A stretch of DNA of 64,000 bases from Methanococcoides sp. EBM-47 (lineage in GTDB: Archaea; Halobacteriota; Methanosarcinia; Methanosarcinales; Methanosarcinaceae): contig MPPA01000009.1 in the NCBI GenBank assembly GCA_001896725.1, positions 248,001 through 312,000 of the forward strand, read 5' to 3'. The notes beneath the pieces are model-generated. The model was not told the origin of the DNA. It saw only the letters and a program-made list of their open reading frames with translations, and made no database searches. The position numbers were made by a program, and so were the translations under genes. Below, piece by piece: positions 35,373 to 44,773 of the stretch. Each line of letters opens with the position of its first letter. Positions within the stretch are counted from its first letter, which is position 1.

Positions 35373-36806
35373 ATGAACCATAAGGTCATATTTAGCGTAT
35401 TGGGGATTTTCTTGCGTTTTCTGGGGCTAATTATGATAGTTCCCTTACTTGTAGCATTATATTATAATGAATCTCCAGTTCCTTTTCTTGCAGGAATAAG
35501 CTTAACGGAGCTTGCAGGCATATATCTCTGGTCACGCTACAGATCAGATGATGACTGGAAGCTCATAGAAGCTTTTGCTATCGTAGCATTTAGCTGGCTG
35601 GCAGCTATGTTTTTTGGTGCTATCCCGTTCATTACTGAGGGTATATCTCCGCTTAACGCTTTTTTTGAAACCATGTCGGGTTTTACAACTACTGGCTCAT
35701 CTATCCTTGATGACATAGAAAGCTATTCCAAAAGTATTCTATTCTGGCGCAGCATGATCATTTGGGTAGGTGGGATGGGTATTATCGTCTTGTTTGTTGC
35801 AATTCTTCCTAAACTAGCTATTGCAGGCAGACAGCTTGTGCGGGCTGAAGCTCCCGGACCTACAGAGGAAAAGATAAAACCCAGGATAAGGGAAACAGCA
35901 AAGATCCTCTGGATGGTATACGTGGTGATATCGGCCTTGCTGGTTGCAGCTTTACACTTGGCTGGCATGTCGACCTATGATGCTGTTACACATATGTTCG
36001 CTACTATGGGCACCGGAGGTTTTTCTACTTATGGCCTGGGCATTGCAGCTTTTAACAGTCCTTTGATAGAAGCTATACTCACACTGTTCATGTTCGTAGC
36101 AGGAGCGAACTTTGCACTGCTATATAGAACGCTTTATACAGATCATAGAACAATCTTCAGAGATGAAGAATTCAAGTTCTATACTGCAATTGTTGTTGTG
36201 GCCACTGCTGTGCTGTTACTTACATTAAGGCAAGATATAGGTGCAGATCCGCTTACCTGTCTGCGCTATTCCGCGTTCCAAGTAGTATCTCTCCTTACAA
36301 CCACAGGCTTCGCTAGTACAGATTTCAATTTGTGGCCCGATTCTTCAAGGATCGTACTGTTGCTTGTAATGTTCATAGGAGGATGTGCCGGGTCAACAGC
36401 AGGTGGTCCAAAAGTAATAAGGGTTCTATTGTTACTGAAGTATGCCAGATGGGAACTTTTCAGGTCCATTCATCCAAAAGCAGTAAAACCTATCAAGTTC
36501 AATGGAAAGACAGTTCCTGGAAACACTATGCAGGAGGTCATATCCTTTGTGGTCATTTATTTCCTTGTATTCGTGGTCAGCACATTCTTTATCTCTTTAA
36601 TGGGTATAGATATTCTCACTTCTATCACCGCATCTATTACAACTCTTGGTAACATCGGTCCGGGATTCAATCTTGTAGGGCCAATGGCAAGTTTCAATGG
36701 AATGCCTGCACTAGCTAAAGTGATAATGATATTTAATATGTGGATAGGCAGACTTGAGGTATTCACCGTAATAGTTATTTTTACACTAGAGTTCTGGAAA
36801 AAGTGA
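35373..36806 (+). CDS. trkH: Trk potassium uptake system membrane subunit TrkH
   Basis: The 477-residue polytopic protein has four pore-loop selectivity segments: [34 protein letters not shown] and TLGNIGPGF, as in TrkH/KtrB channels. The conserved gating region [15 protein letters not shown] is also present. ATG 35373 has GGAAGG 7 bases upstream; the frame extends upstream into trkA, but that part is not used. It carries K+ across the cytoplasmic membrane with TrkA. Confidence 0.95.
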   Translation: MNHKVIFSVLGIFLRFLGLIMIVPLLVALYYNESPVPFLAGISLTELAGIYLWSRYRSDDDWKLIEAFAIVAFSWLAAMFFGAIPFITEGISPLNAFFETMSGFTTTGSSILDDIESYSKSILFWRSMIIWVGGMGIIVLFVAILPKLAIAGRQLVRAEAPGPTEEKIKPRIRETAKILWMVYVVISALLVAALHLAGMSTYDAVTHMFATMGTGGFSTYGLGIAAFNSPLIEAILTLFMFVAGANFALLYRTLYTDHRTIFRDEEFKFYTAIVVVATAVLLLTLRQDIGADPLTCLRYSAFQVVSLLTTTGFASTDFNLWPDSSRIVLLLVMFIGGCAGSTAGGPKVIRVLLLLKYARWELFRSIHPKAVKPIKFNGKTVPGNTMQEVISFVVIYFLVFVVSTFFISLMGIDILTSITASITTLGNIGPGFNLVGPMASFNGMPALAKVIMIFNMWIGRLEVFTVIVIFTLEFWKK

Positions 36807-36897
36807 ATGAGGCAGTACTTATCTGTCTAAGTACTGGTATCTTTCAGTTAAAGATCTGCTAATCTTTTAGATGCCTGCTTCATTCATATTCTTTTTT
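36805..36897 (+). terminator. Multi-branched hairpin and T run after trkH
   Basis: GAATGAGGCAG (36805-36815) can pair with CTGCTTCATTC (36875-36885) over 11 bp with one G-T pair, enclosing two inner hairpins: TACTTA/TAAGTA (36816-36833) and AAAGAT/ATCTTT (36850-36867). CTTTTTT follows. It begins at the trkH stop codon and reaches the end of the convergent GGR gene. Termination is the simplest role. Confidence 0.6.
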
Positions 36898-38105
36898 CAC
36901 ATATCGGCTTCATTCTTCACAACATTCTTGAACAACACCCTCATATCCCAGAGGAGTTTTTTATTGGCTTTGAAAAGTGCATACAGCAAGTCTATCAGAC
37001 TCATTCTGCTGAAGTTCACGCCCTTTAGGGAATGCGCTAAGGAGTTCAGTTCTTCATCTGTGAACCTCACAAAAATGTCCTTGACTATCAGACCGTTATC
37101 TATTGCCTTGCCAATAGTTGCTCTCCATCGGTCTTCATATTCCTGGAGGGACTTTACGGAAACATCGCCTGCAATTATTGCATTATAGGCAACTTCACCC
37201 GCTATCTCACCTGCATCCATAGCATTTATGATGCCTCCACCAGTAACTGGGTCGGACTGTCTTGCTGCATCACCTACCAGCATGAGCCCATTAGCGATGG
37301 TACGTTCAATTGTGCCGCTCACAGGCACACCACCATAATCGATCTCAATGATAGAAGCATCAGGAAGCTTTTCCTTTACAAATTCATTAAGGTAGTCTAT
37401 GGCCCTTTTTTCACCGGATTCGCTTCCAAGTATGCCAATACCCACGTTGGCCATATTCCCACCTTTTGGAAATATCCATAGATAACCACATGGTGCTATT
37501 TCTTTGCCCACGTAGAACTGACAGTATTCCTGGTCGATATTAACACCGCTCATAAGATATTGCACGCATGTCTCCATATCCGAAGGTTTTAACGATGTAT
37601 CGATCCCTGCCCATCTGCCAACCTTGGATTCCATACCATCTGCGCCGATCACTATCTTTGATCTCACTTCATGTTCCTGACCAAGATGCATGGCTTTGAT
37701 GCCACATACTTGCCCATTTTCAATTATGAGGCCTGTAGCTCTGGTCTTGACCATGACCTCAGCGCCGACCTTTACACTTTCATAGGCAAGCGCCCGATCA
37801 AAGATCTTTCTTTCCAGAACATAACCAACTTCTCCTCCAGCGATCTCTTCGGCCATTTGTATGCTCGTACCATCTGGAGAGAATATTCTGGACCCTTTCA
37901 TATCAGCACATATCCATCTAGGATCAGGTTCAATGTATTTTTTAAGGGCCTTTTTGCTCACCCCCTCCGCACATCGTACTGGATCACCGATCTCTTGACG
38001 TTTTTCTATCAGCAGGACACTAAGTCCTTTTGATGCAGCTGTTTTTGCAGCTATGGAACCAGCAGGTCCGGCACCCACCACAATAACATCATAATTGTCT
38101 TTCAT
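36897..38105 (-). CDS. Digeranylgeranylglycerophospholipid reductase (geranylgeranyl reductase family)
   Basis: The 402-residue FAD protein has [19 protein letters not shown] at the N-terminus, [15 protein letters not shown], a central [10 protein letters not shown], and the [15 protein letters not shown] motif near residue 278. This family saturates the isoprenoid chains of archaeal lipids. Its ATG overlaps the TGA of the upstream ferredoxin gene (ATGA). In Methanosarcina acetivorans a reductase/ferredoxin gene pair of this kind was shown to be needed for full saturation of archaeal lipid made in E. coli, and this pair looks equivalent. Confidence 0.92.
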   Translation of the reverse strand: MKDNYDVIVVGAGPAGSIAAKTAASKGLSVLLIEKRQEIGDPVRCAEGVSKKALKKYIEPDPRWICADMKGSRIFSPDGTSIQMAEEIAGGEVGYVLERKIFDRALAYESVKVGAEVMVKTRATGLIIENGQVCGIKAMHLGQEHEVRSKIVIGADGMESKVGRWAGIDTSLKPSDMETCVQYLMSGVNIDQEYCQFYVGKEIAPCGYLWIFPKGGNMANVGIGILGSESGEKRAIDYLNEFVKEKLPDASIIEIDYGGVPVSGTIERTIANGLMLVGDAARQSDPVTGGGIINAMDAGEIAGEVAYNAIIAGDVSVKSLQEYEDRWRATIGKAIDNGLIVKDIFVRFTDEELNSLAHSLKGVNFSRMSLIDLLYALFKANKKLLWDMRVLFKNVVKNEADM

Positions 38106-38284
38106 TGGAACACCTTAATAGCTCCCACGGGGCAGATCTTGGCACACAGACCACATCTGGTGCAGCTCATATCCACTTCTATCCATGTCTCCACAAGCTC
38201 CAGGGCTCCCGCCGGACACACGCCTACACATGCACCACAATATCCACATTTATACCTGTTCACTTCAATGGACACAATTATCAC
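38102..38284 (-). CDS. 2[4Fe-4S] ferredoxin paired with geranylgeranyl reductase
   Basis: The 60-residue protein has two CxxCxxCxxxC clusters (Cys13/16/19/23 and Cys41/44/47/51), each followed by Pro in the usual ferredoxin manner. The 4-base overlap with the reductase gene means the two are made together, and it is the likely electron donor to the FAD enzyme. A GTG-free ATG start at 38284 is preceded by CACAGGTGATA, giving AGGTGA 3 bases upstream. Confidence 0.93.
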   Translation of the reverse strand: MIIVSIEVNRYKCGYCGACVGVCPAGALELVETWIEVDMSCTRCGLCAKICPVGAIKVFQ

Positions 38285-38374
38285 CTGTAAATTTGAGACC
38301 GTATTACTTAACGTACCCTAATATTGTATTCAACTTTATAACTTTTATCGCTTACAGCCTCATATACATCATAT

Positions 38375-39004
38375 TCAGCGAAGGCTGGTCAGCTTAACAC
38401 GTGCTCTGCTACTTTCCAGTTCGAACTTCTTTTGCGCATATTCAAAGGAAAGCCCTCGCCCGTGCATGAGTATTTCAACAATGTCATGTGGTTCATCGAT
38501 ATCTGTGCTCAGCAAGAATGAATCGTATATTCTCAATGAATGGTTCATATCTTTAGCTATACTGCAGTGGTTACAAAAGCTCATTCCATAATAACGGACA
38601 TGGAATTCAGCTGGCTCTCTTATGAAAAGCACGTTAGTTCCACCACCTTTGCCAGGTACGATCACCACATCTTCTTCAAAGGAAATTATCTCTTTTACCT
38701 GTTCTGATCTGGCAAGAGGAAGGTCTGCCATTATTATAAGTACTGGCTGGTCCATCCTCTCAAGATATTTATTGATCGATTCGTTCAGATCAGAGGGATC
38801 GATCACAAAATTCACATCTAGGTCAGAAAGTGAGCTATATTCGGCCGTTGTAAGGATATCTATATCTTTCACACCCGCCTCTCTCAGAGAATATACCACG
38901 TCCCTTAACATCAACTCTACGAATTGCTCTCTTTCTGTTTGGGTGAGCACAGGAGCAAGTCTGGATTTTGCATTTTCTTGTTTGTATGGGATGGCAGCGC
39001 GCAC
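38375..39004 (-). CDS. cofC: 2-Phospho-L-lactate guanylyltransferase (coenzyme F420 biosynthesis)
   Basis: The 209-residue nucleotidyltransferase has IPYKQENAKSRLAPVL at the N-terminus, LIIMADLPLA in the middle, and IVPGKGGGTNVLFIR followed by HVRYYGMSFCNH. These match CofC, which activates 2-phospholactate with GTP for transfer to Fo. Most archaeal F420 clusters keep cofC apart from cofG/cofH; here it lies 86 bases downstream of cofH on the same strand, which supports the call. Confidence 0.93.
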   Translation of the reverse strand: MRAAIPYKQENAKSRLAPVLTQTEREQFVELMLRDVVYSLREAGVKDIDILTTAEYSSLSDLDVNFVIDPSDLNESINKYLERMDQPVLIIMADLPLARSEQVKEIISFEEDVVIVPGKGGGTNVLFIREPAEFHVRYYGMSFCNHCSIAKDMNHSLRIYDSFLLSTDIDEPHDIVEILMHGRGLSFEYAQKKFELESSRARVKLTSLR

Positions 39005-39090
39005 TTATACCTCTTCATCAAGATCTATTCTTTGCTTAGTTTCTTTTCTGGGGACCAGGCGGTCCATTCTATCTCAGCATCCTTGTGCCT

Positions 39091-40230
39091 TCAGGAATAA
39101 ATGACAGCATTGTCACCCTCCCTTGGGCTATTACTAAAAGATGTTTTTTCTATTTTATCGATATCGTAGAGTGTGGTCCTTTGTTTTGGGATCCTATTTG
39201 CACCCTTGATCATCCACTCAAGCTCCTGTACGGATATCGAAGTACCATTGTTTGCACCAGCAGCTGTAGAGATACTTTCTTCCATGAGAGTTCCTCCCAG
39301 GTCATTCGCTCCACAAGAGAGAGTGATCTGGGCCAGTTTTTTTCCAAGCTTTACCCAACTTGCCTGGATATTATTGATATGACTATGAAATACTATGCGG
39401 GAGAGTGCATATATTTTGAGATCGTCGATCCCCGTAGAGGTATATCGTCCTTCTCCATTCATCTTTTTACCAATAGGATTATTGTGAGGCATGAATGGCA
39501 GGGGCACAAATTCAGTGATACCTCCTGTATCTTTTTGGATATCCCTTATTATCATCATATGTTCTATTCTGTCCTGCCAGGATTCGATATGTCCATACAT
39601 CATTGTAGCAGTTGTACGTATACCTGTTCTGTGAGCCGAGGTGATCACGTCTACCCATTCTGCTGTTAGGAGCTTTCCCGGGCACAGTTCTTTTCTTATG
39701 TGGTCACAGAGTATTTCAGCGGCAGTGCCGGGCATAGTTCCGAGACCAGATTTCTTCAGTTCACGCAGCACATGCTTTATGCTCATGTCACTGGTCCTTG
39801 CAGCATGATACACTTCCATGGGAGAGAATGCATGTATATGGATCGAAGGGTATTCTTCTTTCACTGCTTCGAGGATACCGGTATATAGCTCAAGGCCGGC
39901 GTTCGGTAAAAGACCACCCTGGATACAAACCTCTGTCGCACCTGCTTTGTGCGCTTCTTCTACTTTGGCAAGTATCTCTTCATTTTTCAGGATGTATCCG
40001 TTTTTTTCTTTGAAAGCGCAAAAGCCACAGCTTCCGATACAGCGGTTGGTGAAGTTAATGTTGCGGTTAACTACGTAGGTAGCAATATCACCGACAGTTT
40101 CGTACCGCAGATTATCGGCAAACCTGAACAGTTCAAAAGGTTCAACATCAAGAAGTAAAAGCGCATCTTCACTGCTGGTCCTTCCGTTATACGCTCTTTC
40201 CGCCAGCTCTTCATCGATCTTTGACATCAT
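39091..40230 (-). CDS. cofH: FO synthase subunit 2 (tyrosine 4-hydroxyphenyl transferase)
   Basis: The 379-residue radical SAM protein has CIGSCGFC (Cys64/68/71), VCIQGGLLPNAGLELY, then HAFSPMEVYHAA and FVPLPFMPHNNP, matching CofH. CofH joins the tyrosine side chain to 5-amino-6-ribitylaminouracil on the way to Fo. I start it at ATG 40230 (paired ATGs); the frame extends 20 codons further but has no better ribosome site. It follows cofG by about 86 bases. Confidence 0.94.
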   Translation of the reverse strand: MMSKIDEELAERAYNGRTSSEDALLLLDVEPFELFRFADNLRYETVGDIATYVVNRNINFTNRCIGSCGFCAFKEKNGYILKNEEILAKVEEAHKAGATEVCIQGGLLPNAGLELYTGILEAVKEEYPSIHIHAFSPMEVYHAARTSDMSIKHVLRELKKSGLGTMPGTAAEILCDHIRKELCPGKLLTAEWVDVITSAHRTGIRTTATMMYGHIESWQDRIEHMMIIRDIQKDTGGITEFVPLPFMPHNNPIGKKMNGEGRYTSTGIDDLKIYALSRIVFHSHINNIQASWVKLGKKLAQITLSCGANDLGGTLMEESISTAAGANNGTSISVQELEWMIKGANRIPKQRTTLYDIDKIEKTSFSNSPREGDNAVIYS

Positions 40231-40316
40231 ATGTATGACCAAATTAGTGTGTTGGAATAGTATGCTCAATTGGTTCAAAATATAAATCATTATCTAAAAT
40301 GACAGAGCGTTCTTTC

Positions 40317-41336
40317 TCATCGGGGTCTTCTATAGCCATCATTATCGGCCATGGACCTGATAAGTGACTTAAGGTGCTTACTGTACCATCCTTTTTTTAT
40401 ATAATCAGGGTAAATAGGCAGGCGTTCTCTTAAGGGTATGTCTTTGAGCAGTTCCTGCAGATTGTCTACAGTAGGCCATTCCGTTTCAGGATTGATCCAG
40501 TCGATGGTTGTGGGAGAGATACCTCCCAGATCGGTCGCGCCACATTGGACAAGCAAATATGGGTCTATTAAGTTAGGAGGAACCTGAATAGCTATATCAG
40601 CAGGTAATATTTCCCTTGCGATAGAAACCATTTGGACCATCTCATCTATGGTTGGAGGAGCATGTTTTTCCATGGAAGTCCCCGGTTTTGGAATAAAGTT
40701 CTGGATTATTACTTCCTGAATGTGTCCATATTCCACATGCAGATCGGATATGCACTGCAGAGAATCTATCCGATCGTCCAAGGTTTCACCTATTCCGATC
40801 AGTATGCCGGTTGTAAAAGGTATTTGCAGCTCACCAGCATATCTGATGGTCTTGATCCTGACATCTGGCTGTTTCCCCGGACAATTTAAGTGAGCTGGCA
40901 CCATACCTGTTGTTTCCAGCATGAGCCCCATGCTTGCATTCCAAGGTTTCAGGGATTCAAGTTCCACATAGTTCAGAACACCGGCATTTGTATGTGGCAA
41001 AAGACCGATCCTAATTGCCAGTTTACATAGATCTATAACATACTCTATGTTAGAAGAATAATCCATTTCTTCAAGCCATCTCTTATATTTGGGTACCTCC
41101 TCTGCATATTCCCCGAATGTAAAAAGCACCTCACTACAGCCAGCCTTTTTACCTTCTTTGAGTATTGGGATGATATCCTCAGGTGACAAGAAACGTAGTC
41201 CAGCCTCATCAGGCTCACGTCTGAATGTACAATATCCACATCTGTTCCTGCATACATTTGTCACAGGTATGAATACATTACGGGAAAATGTAACAAAGTC
41301 TGTCATGTGCTTTCGCCGAACTATATAGTTTACCAT
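40317..41336 (-). CDS. cofG: FO synthase subunit 1 (7,8-didemethyl-8-hydroxy-5-deazariboflavin synthase)
   Basis: The 339-residue radical SAM protein has CRNRCGYCTFRR (Cys29/33/36), VLFTFGEYAEEVP, then LPHTNAGVLNYVELE and QEVIIQNFIPKPGTSM, matching CofG, which closes the deazaflavin ring with CofH. The start may be ATG 41336 or ATG 41306; neither has a clear Shine-Dalgarno. It lies 4 bases past the end of the FAD oxidoreductase gene, so all of 38375-42803 may be one transcript. Confidence 0.94.
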   Translation of the reverse strand: MVNYIVRRKHMTDFVTFSRNVFIPVTNVCRNRCGYCTFRREPDEAGLRFLSPEDIIPILKEGKKAGCSEVLFTFGEYAEEVPKYKRWLEEMDYSSNIEYVIDLCKLAIRIGLLPHTNAGVLNYVELESLKPWNASMGLMLETTGMVPAHLNCPGKQPDVRIKTIRYAGELQIPFTTGILIGIGETLDDRIDSLQCISDLHVEYGHIQEVIIQNFIPKPGTSMEKHAPPTIDEMVQMVSIAREILPADIAIQVPPNLIDPYLLVQCGATDLGGISPTTIDWINPETEWPTVDNLQELLKDIPLRERLPIYPDYIKKGWYSKHLKSLIRSMADNDGYRRPR

Positions 41337-41340
41337 AAAT

Positions 41341-42645
41341 TTAATCTATCGATTGGTTCTTCTGGTTCAGGATGTCTTTTATGGCATTTCTTACACCAAG
41401 TGCAATACCATCGACCTCTATGCCCCCCTTGCCTTTTGCACCATCTCCGACTATATATAGACCTTCAAAGGGGGTCTTGTTTGTAGGGTCCGTACCGGAA
41501 GATGCCCGATTAACTGGCCATTCTCCTGAATATGATTGTATGAGAAGTACCTCGTAGTCCTTGCCTGCAAAGATCTCGGCCAGATCACTTAGACCAAGGT
41601 CTATTTCATCCTTCAGCCTGTTCAAGTTCTCCCATTCTACACATTGATGTGCCATTGTCAGGTGTTTTCCTGGAGGTGCAAGGGATGGGTCGATATTTGT
41701 CACCTCGTTAATACCATTTATCCTTCTGGCATAAGGTGTTAATAACACACCTGCATGGCCAATGAGTGGTTCGTTCGATGAAAGACAGATCTTGACACCG
41801 GCAGAAGGCTTCAGTTCTTTAATGGAAGTCAGATATTTCTCCATATCTTCGGTCGCCATATTTGCATCGTATAGCCTGCTCGTTTCTATGTGACCTATGT
41901 CACTGATCACAATATCGCCACGATGCTCTTTACCGTCATCGGTCACTATTCCCACAGCTTTCTTATCTTCTATGATTATCCTGGAAACCTCCGAAGAGGT
42001 ATGTATCTTTCCTCCACAGGAAGTTATTACATCAATAAGGGTATCAATAACTCCTTTGCAGCCTCCAAGGGGTATCCCGGAACCACTATATCTGTACATG
42101 TTCTCAATGATCTCAAATACTTCCGCAGCAGGCACGTCTTTAGCCCTCAGGCTTAATGCCCATCCGCAGAAAGAATCAGCTATCCTTAGGGCCCAGTCAT
42201 CTTTAAGGTTCTTAGAACACCAATCAGCCATTGAACCCTTTTTTGGAGGAAATATCCTTGTTGTGGTTATAAGGACCGTCAGTTTTATCTTATTCAATAA
42301 GGAAAAGCGTTTTCCAAAATCATGGAAATCTATATCCTGAAAACCATGTGTATAATCAGTGCTATCCTTTTCTATCGGGGTACGTATGGTGGCCATAGGG
42401 TCAGCACGTACTATCTGTACGTCTGATCCTAGATACCTCAATAAGGTGCCCAAGGGGCCTGTCGGGCCATGGGGTATCATATGTAAAGCACCTGTAGATA
42501 ACTGAAATCCTTTGTATTCAATGTTAGTGAACCTTCCACCTGTAATAGGTAGTCTCTCAAAAACATCCACTTCGTGGCCTGCCCGCAAAAGGCAGGCAGC
42601 GCTAAGAAGACCCCCAAGTCCTGAACCTATCACTAAAACCCTCAT
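41341..42645 (-). CDS. Phytoene desaturase-like FAD oxidoreductase paired with a ferredoxin
   Basis: The 434-residue protein has an N-terminal FAD site VIGSGLGGLLSAACLLRAGH, then GGRFTNIEYKGFQLSTGA. The C-terminal GLYIVGDGAKGKGGIEVDGI is the closing FAD motif of the carotenoid desaturase/isomerase and amine oxidase group. GAGG lies 7 bases before ATG 42645, and that ATG overlaps the TGA of the upstream ferredoxin gene. A longer frame to 42786 simply reads over the ferredoxin. The substrate is unknown; prenylated or isoprenoid substrates are typical of the family. Its place between an F420 cluster and fpo suggests a redox-cofactor role. Confidence 0.85.
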   Translation of the reverse strand: MRVLVIGSGLGGLLSAACLLRAGHEVDVFERLPITGGRFTNIEYKGFQLSTGALHMIPHGPTGPLGTLLRYLGSDVQIVRADPMATIRTPIEKDSTDYTHGFQDIDFHDFGKRFSLLNKIKLTVLITTTRIFPPKKGSMADWCSKNLKDDWALRIADSFCGWALSLRAKDVPAAEVFEIIENMYRYSGSGIPLGGCKGVIDTLIDVITSCGGKIHTSSEVSRIIIEDKKAVGIVTDDGKEHRGDIVISDIGHIETSRLYDANMATEDMEKYLTSIKELKPSAGVKICLSSNEPLIGHAGVLLTPYARRINGINEVTNIDPSLAPPGKHLTMAHQCVEWENLNRLKDEIDLGLSDLAEIFAGKDYEVLLIQSYSGEWPVNRASSGTDPTNKTPFEGLYIVGDGAKGKGGIEVDGIALGVRNAIKDILNQKNQSID

Positions 42646-42803
42646 ACACTTTCCTCGATAGCTTTCATAGGACAGTAGGCCATGCATATTCTGCACTGGA
42701 TACAATCTGCAGTAATAAAGGCGATCCCTTTTACAATAATAGCTTCTTTCGGACAGAATGCAGCACATTGACCGCATCCGACACATCTTTTACTGATCTC
42801 CAT
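42642..42803 (-). CDS. Small 2[4Fe-4S] ferredoxin
   Basis: The 53-residue protein, found by hand translation of the minus strand, begins MEISKRCVGCGQCAAFCPKE. Its two CxxCxxCxxxC clusters are Cys7/10/13/17 and Cys34/37/40/44. It ends at a TGA that overlaps the ATG of the FAD oxidoreductase gene. The gene pair has the same layout as the ferredoxin/geranylgeranyl reductase pair at 36897-38284, so this ferredoxin is the likely electron partner of the oxidoreductase. Confidence 0.92.
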   Translation of the reverse strand: MEISKRCVGCGQCAAFCPKEAIIVKGIAFITADCIQCRICMAYCPMKAIEESV

Positions 42804-42993
42804 TGGCTATACTCCATTCATGTAGTATAGAATCGTTCAATGAACAAAAGCATTGCCATCTCTACAATTGAACAGGCTCTTGATTATTATATATCTATTA
42901 ATATGTAAAATATGTTTGCATAATGTTAAACTGATCCATTCAGGAGGGTTTAAAGAAAAATATCATATACTTTAAGTTAATTAATATATTAAT

Positions 42994-43443
42994 ATGGATG
43001 ATCTAGACTATGCTATATTGGAACACCTCATGCAAAACTCCAGGACCCACAGCACTGCAATAGCCAGCAATCTTGGGCTTGCTACATCCACTGTTCATAA
43101 GAGGATCGAAAAACTTCAACGTAGCGGGGTTGTCAGGCAATTCACCGTTTTGGTCGATCCCTTGAGCGTTGGCTTGAACATAACGACATATATTGGCCTT
43201 AGGATAGATCAGAGTAAAAGGATAAGTGTTATCAATAAACTAAAGAACATTAATGATGTACTTGAAATTTATGAGCTCCTGGAACCTTATGATCTCTTCT
43301 TAAAAGTAAGGACATATAATATCCATTCATTGAAAGAGAATGTTATCCATGTGCTCAATAACATTGATGGTGTTCTTGAATCAAATAGTCTTCTCACTAC
43401 TAAATGTCATAAAGAGAAAACTTATGGTATACTAAAAAAATAA
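42994..43443 (+). CDS. Lrp/AsnC-family transcription regulator
   Basis: The 149-residue protein has an N-terminal winged helix-turn-helix (LDYAILEHLMQNSRTHSTAI, then ATSTVHKRIEKLQRSGVVRQF) and a C-terminal ligand-binding (RAM-like) domain with TTYIGLRIDQSKR and DVLEIYELLEPYDLFLKV. ATATACTTTAAGTTAATTAA lies about 20-30 bases before the ATG, so the mRNA may be nearly leaderless. It is divergent from the ferredoxin-oxidoreductase-cofG-cofH run, so it may control that run, itself or the fpo region; this is inference. Confidence 0.87.
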   Translation: MDDLDYAILEHLMQNSRTHSTAIASNLGLATSTVHKRIEKLQRSGVVRQFTVLVDPLSVGLNITTYIGLRIDQSKRISVINKLKNINDVLEIYELLEPYDLFLKVRTYNIHSLKENVIHVLNNIDGVLESNSLLTTKCHKEKTYGILKK

Positions 43444-43564
43444 ATATCTTCTTTGTTCATCACATCATATTAAATCACATCATATTAAATTATATAACGA
43501 TTATTAATGATATTTTCTCGAAATCTTTTTGTACTATAATGGACCAATTAATGGTGGTGATGAA

Positions 43565-43984
43565 ATGAAGCAGGAAATAATTCAGGTCGTTTCCCGTGAG
43601 AACAATGATATCAAATGTAAGAAAATAAACGCTGCAACATATGAATTCACCATTGCCACAAGGGCAAAGTGGGAAATGGTGATAGCCGCCGAGGATGCAG
43701 ATATACAGGCGGGTGAGTTCAAAAAACTGCGTGTGAAGGAGATCAATATCGAACCTGACACCATCGCCATACCTTGCACCTTTACTAATCATGCGGTAGT
43801 TTCTTTGATAAAAGTGGGTACAGATGGAGGTGCCAAACCGGTGGACAGTGAACGCATCATCACGCATGCTTATGTGCTGGGGCAGGATTCTGGGAAGGTG
43901 CACAGCGGGGATCTGCTTGCGGTGCTGAACGTGTTTCCCATAATGTTTACCCGGGAAGCCATGAAGCCGATATCTATAACTTGA
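43565..43984 (+). CDS. DUF22 family protein
   Basis: The 139-residue protein has the archaeal DUF22 pattern, ending with HAYVLGQDSGKVHSGDLLAV followed by LNVFPIMFTREAM. The function is unknown. GGTGAT 4 bases before ATG 43565 supports this start rather than a GTA/ATG 12 codons earlier. It is 28 bases upstream of the zinc-ribbon protein gene on the same strand. Confidence 0.8.
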   Translation: MKQEIIQVVSRENNDIKCKKINAATYEFTIATRAKWEMVIAAEDADIQAGEFKKLRVKEINIEPDTIAIPCTFTNHAVVSLIKVGTDGGAKPVDSERIITHAYVLGQDSGKVHSGDLLAVLNVFPIMFTREAMKPISIT

Positions 43985-44012
43985 TCTATCGGGATCACTG
44001 GGATGTGGCATA

Positions 44013-44513
44013 ATGGAAACATGTGTTATCTGCGGTAATGAACAGGATTCTCGTACTTTTAAGGATTACAATATCTGTACGACATGTGCAGATGTCATGG
44101 AAGATGTAATGGGAGAATATCTCATACGGACTATCTGGAAAAATGAACCTAAGGCACATAAAGAATATCTCCAATATCTGGACCACACTACAAGGTATAT
44201 ATCGGACTACAAAAAGCTCACAAATAAATCTAAAAGCCATACAATGCAGGTATCGGACCGTGTGCAGAATGCCCTTGAGAACAAAGCTGTTCCCCTAAAG
44301 CAAAAATATTTCACGCACATGCAAATGGTACTTAAGTGGCTTGAAGCAACGCCACATTTCTACCATTATTACTTCAAGAACTATTATGTGTGTCCGAATT
44401 GTGGTTCTTCAATATTTGAGAAGTATGTTCGTACAGATGTAGGTGACTGGATGGTGATCTCCTGTTCCGAATGTGATACTGTGATCAAGAAATACTATTC
44501 CCCTCAGCTCTAA
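44013..44513 (+). CDS. Protein with two zinc ribbons, unknown function
   Basis: The 166-residue protein has an N-terminal Cys pair set C4/C7 and C22/C25, a helical middle, and a C-terminal VCPNC ... CSEC pair. Two treble-clef or ribbon zinc sites are likely. I do not recognise the family. It lies directly upstream of fpoA but is separated by about 318 bases and a T-rich terminator, so it belongs to the DUF22 transcript. The ATG has GGGATG 11 bases upstream, a weak ribosome site. Confidence 0.75.
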   Translation: METCVICGNEQDSRTFKDYNICTTCADVMEDVMGEYLIRTIWKNEPKAHKEYLQYLDHTTRYISDYKKLTNKSKSHTMQVSDRVQNALENKAVPLKQKYFTHMQMVLKWLEATPHFYHYYFKNYYVCPNCGSSIFEKYVRTDVGDWMVISCSECDTVIKKYYSPQL

Positions 44514-44702
44514 TAAGGAGCTGGGCTTTTTTGCTTTTTTTGTATCATTTATATTTTTTGTGTTATCTGTGAGTTCTTATATCCAGCTAAGATGCATTTT
44601 CTTCATGAAGCTTTTGTCTATAGATCATATCCTCAAGTGTAGTAGCGATTTCTTGATGATAAAAACATAGCTAAAAAGACATATTAGAACTTGTCACAAC
44701 AC

Positions 44703-44716
44703 AAAATTTAATAACC
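44703..44716 (+). promoter_or_regulatory. TATA candidate of the fpo operon
   Basis: AAAATTTAATAACC has TATA-box character and lies about 115-130 bases before ATG 44832, giving a predicted leader near 90 bases. A second, weaker candidate (ATATACAAATAACC near 44787-44800) would give a leader of almost no length. Confidence 0.45.
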
Positions 44717-44745
44717 TTTAACGTAGTTTGAACCTACATTCATTG

Positions 44746-44773
44746 AAAAGAGGTTACAGTATACTCTTTTTTT
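44746..44773 (+). promoter_or_regulatory. Hairpin with T run in the fpo leader
   Basis: AAAAGAG (44746-44752), an 11-base loop and CTCTTTT (44764-44770) with TTT following form an intrinsic-terminator-like element. If the TATA box at 44703 is used, it lies right at the 5' end of the fpo mRNA and could act in attenuation. If the promoter is further downstream, it is only a spacer feature. Confidence 0.45.

Noticed and set aside
42646-42786. N-terminal extension of the FAD oxidoreductase
   Set aside because: It reads over the ferredoxin gene in another frame, and the Shine-Dalgarno supports ATG 42645.
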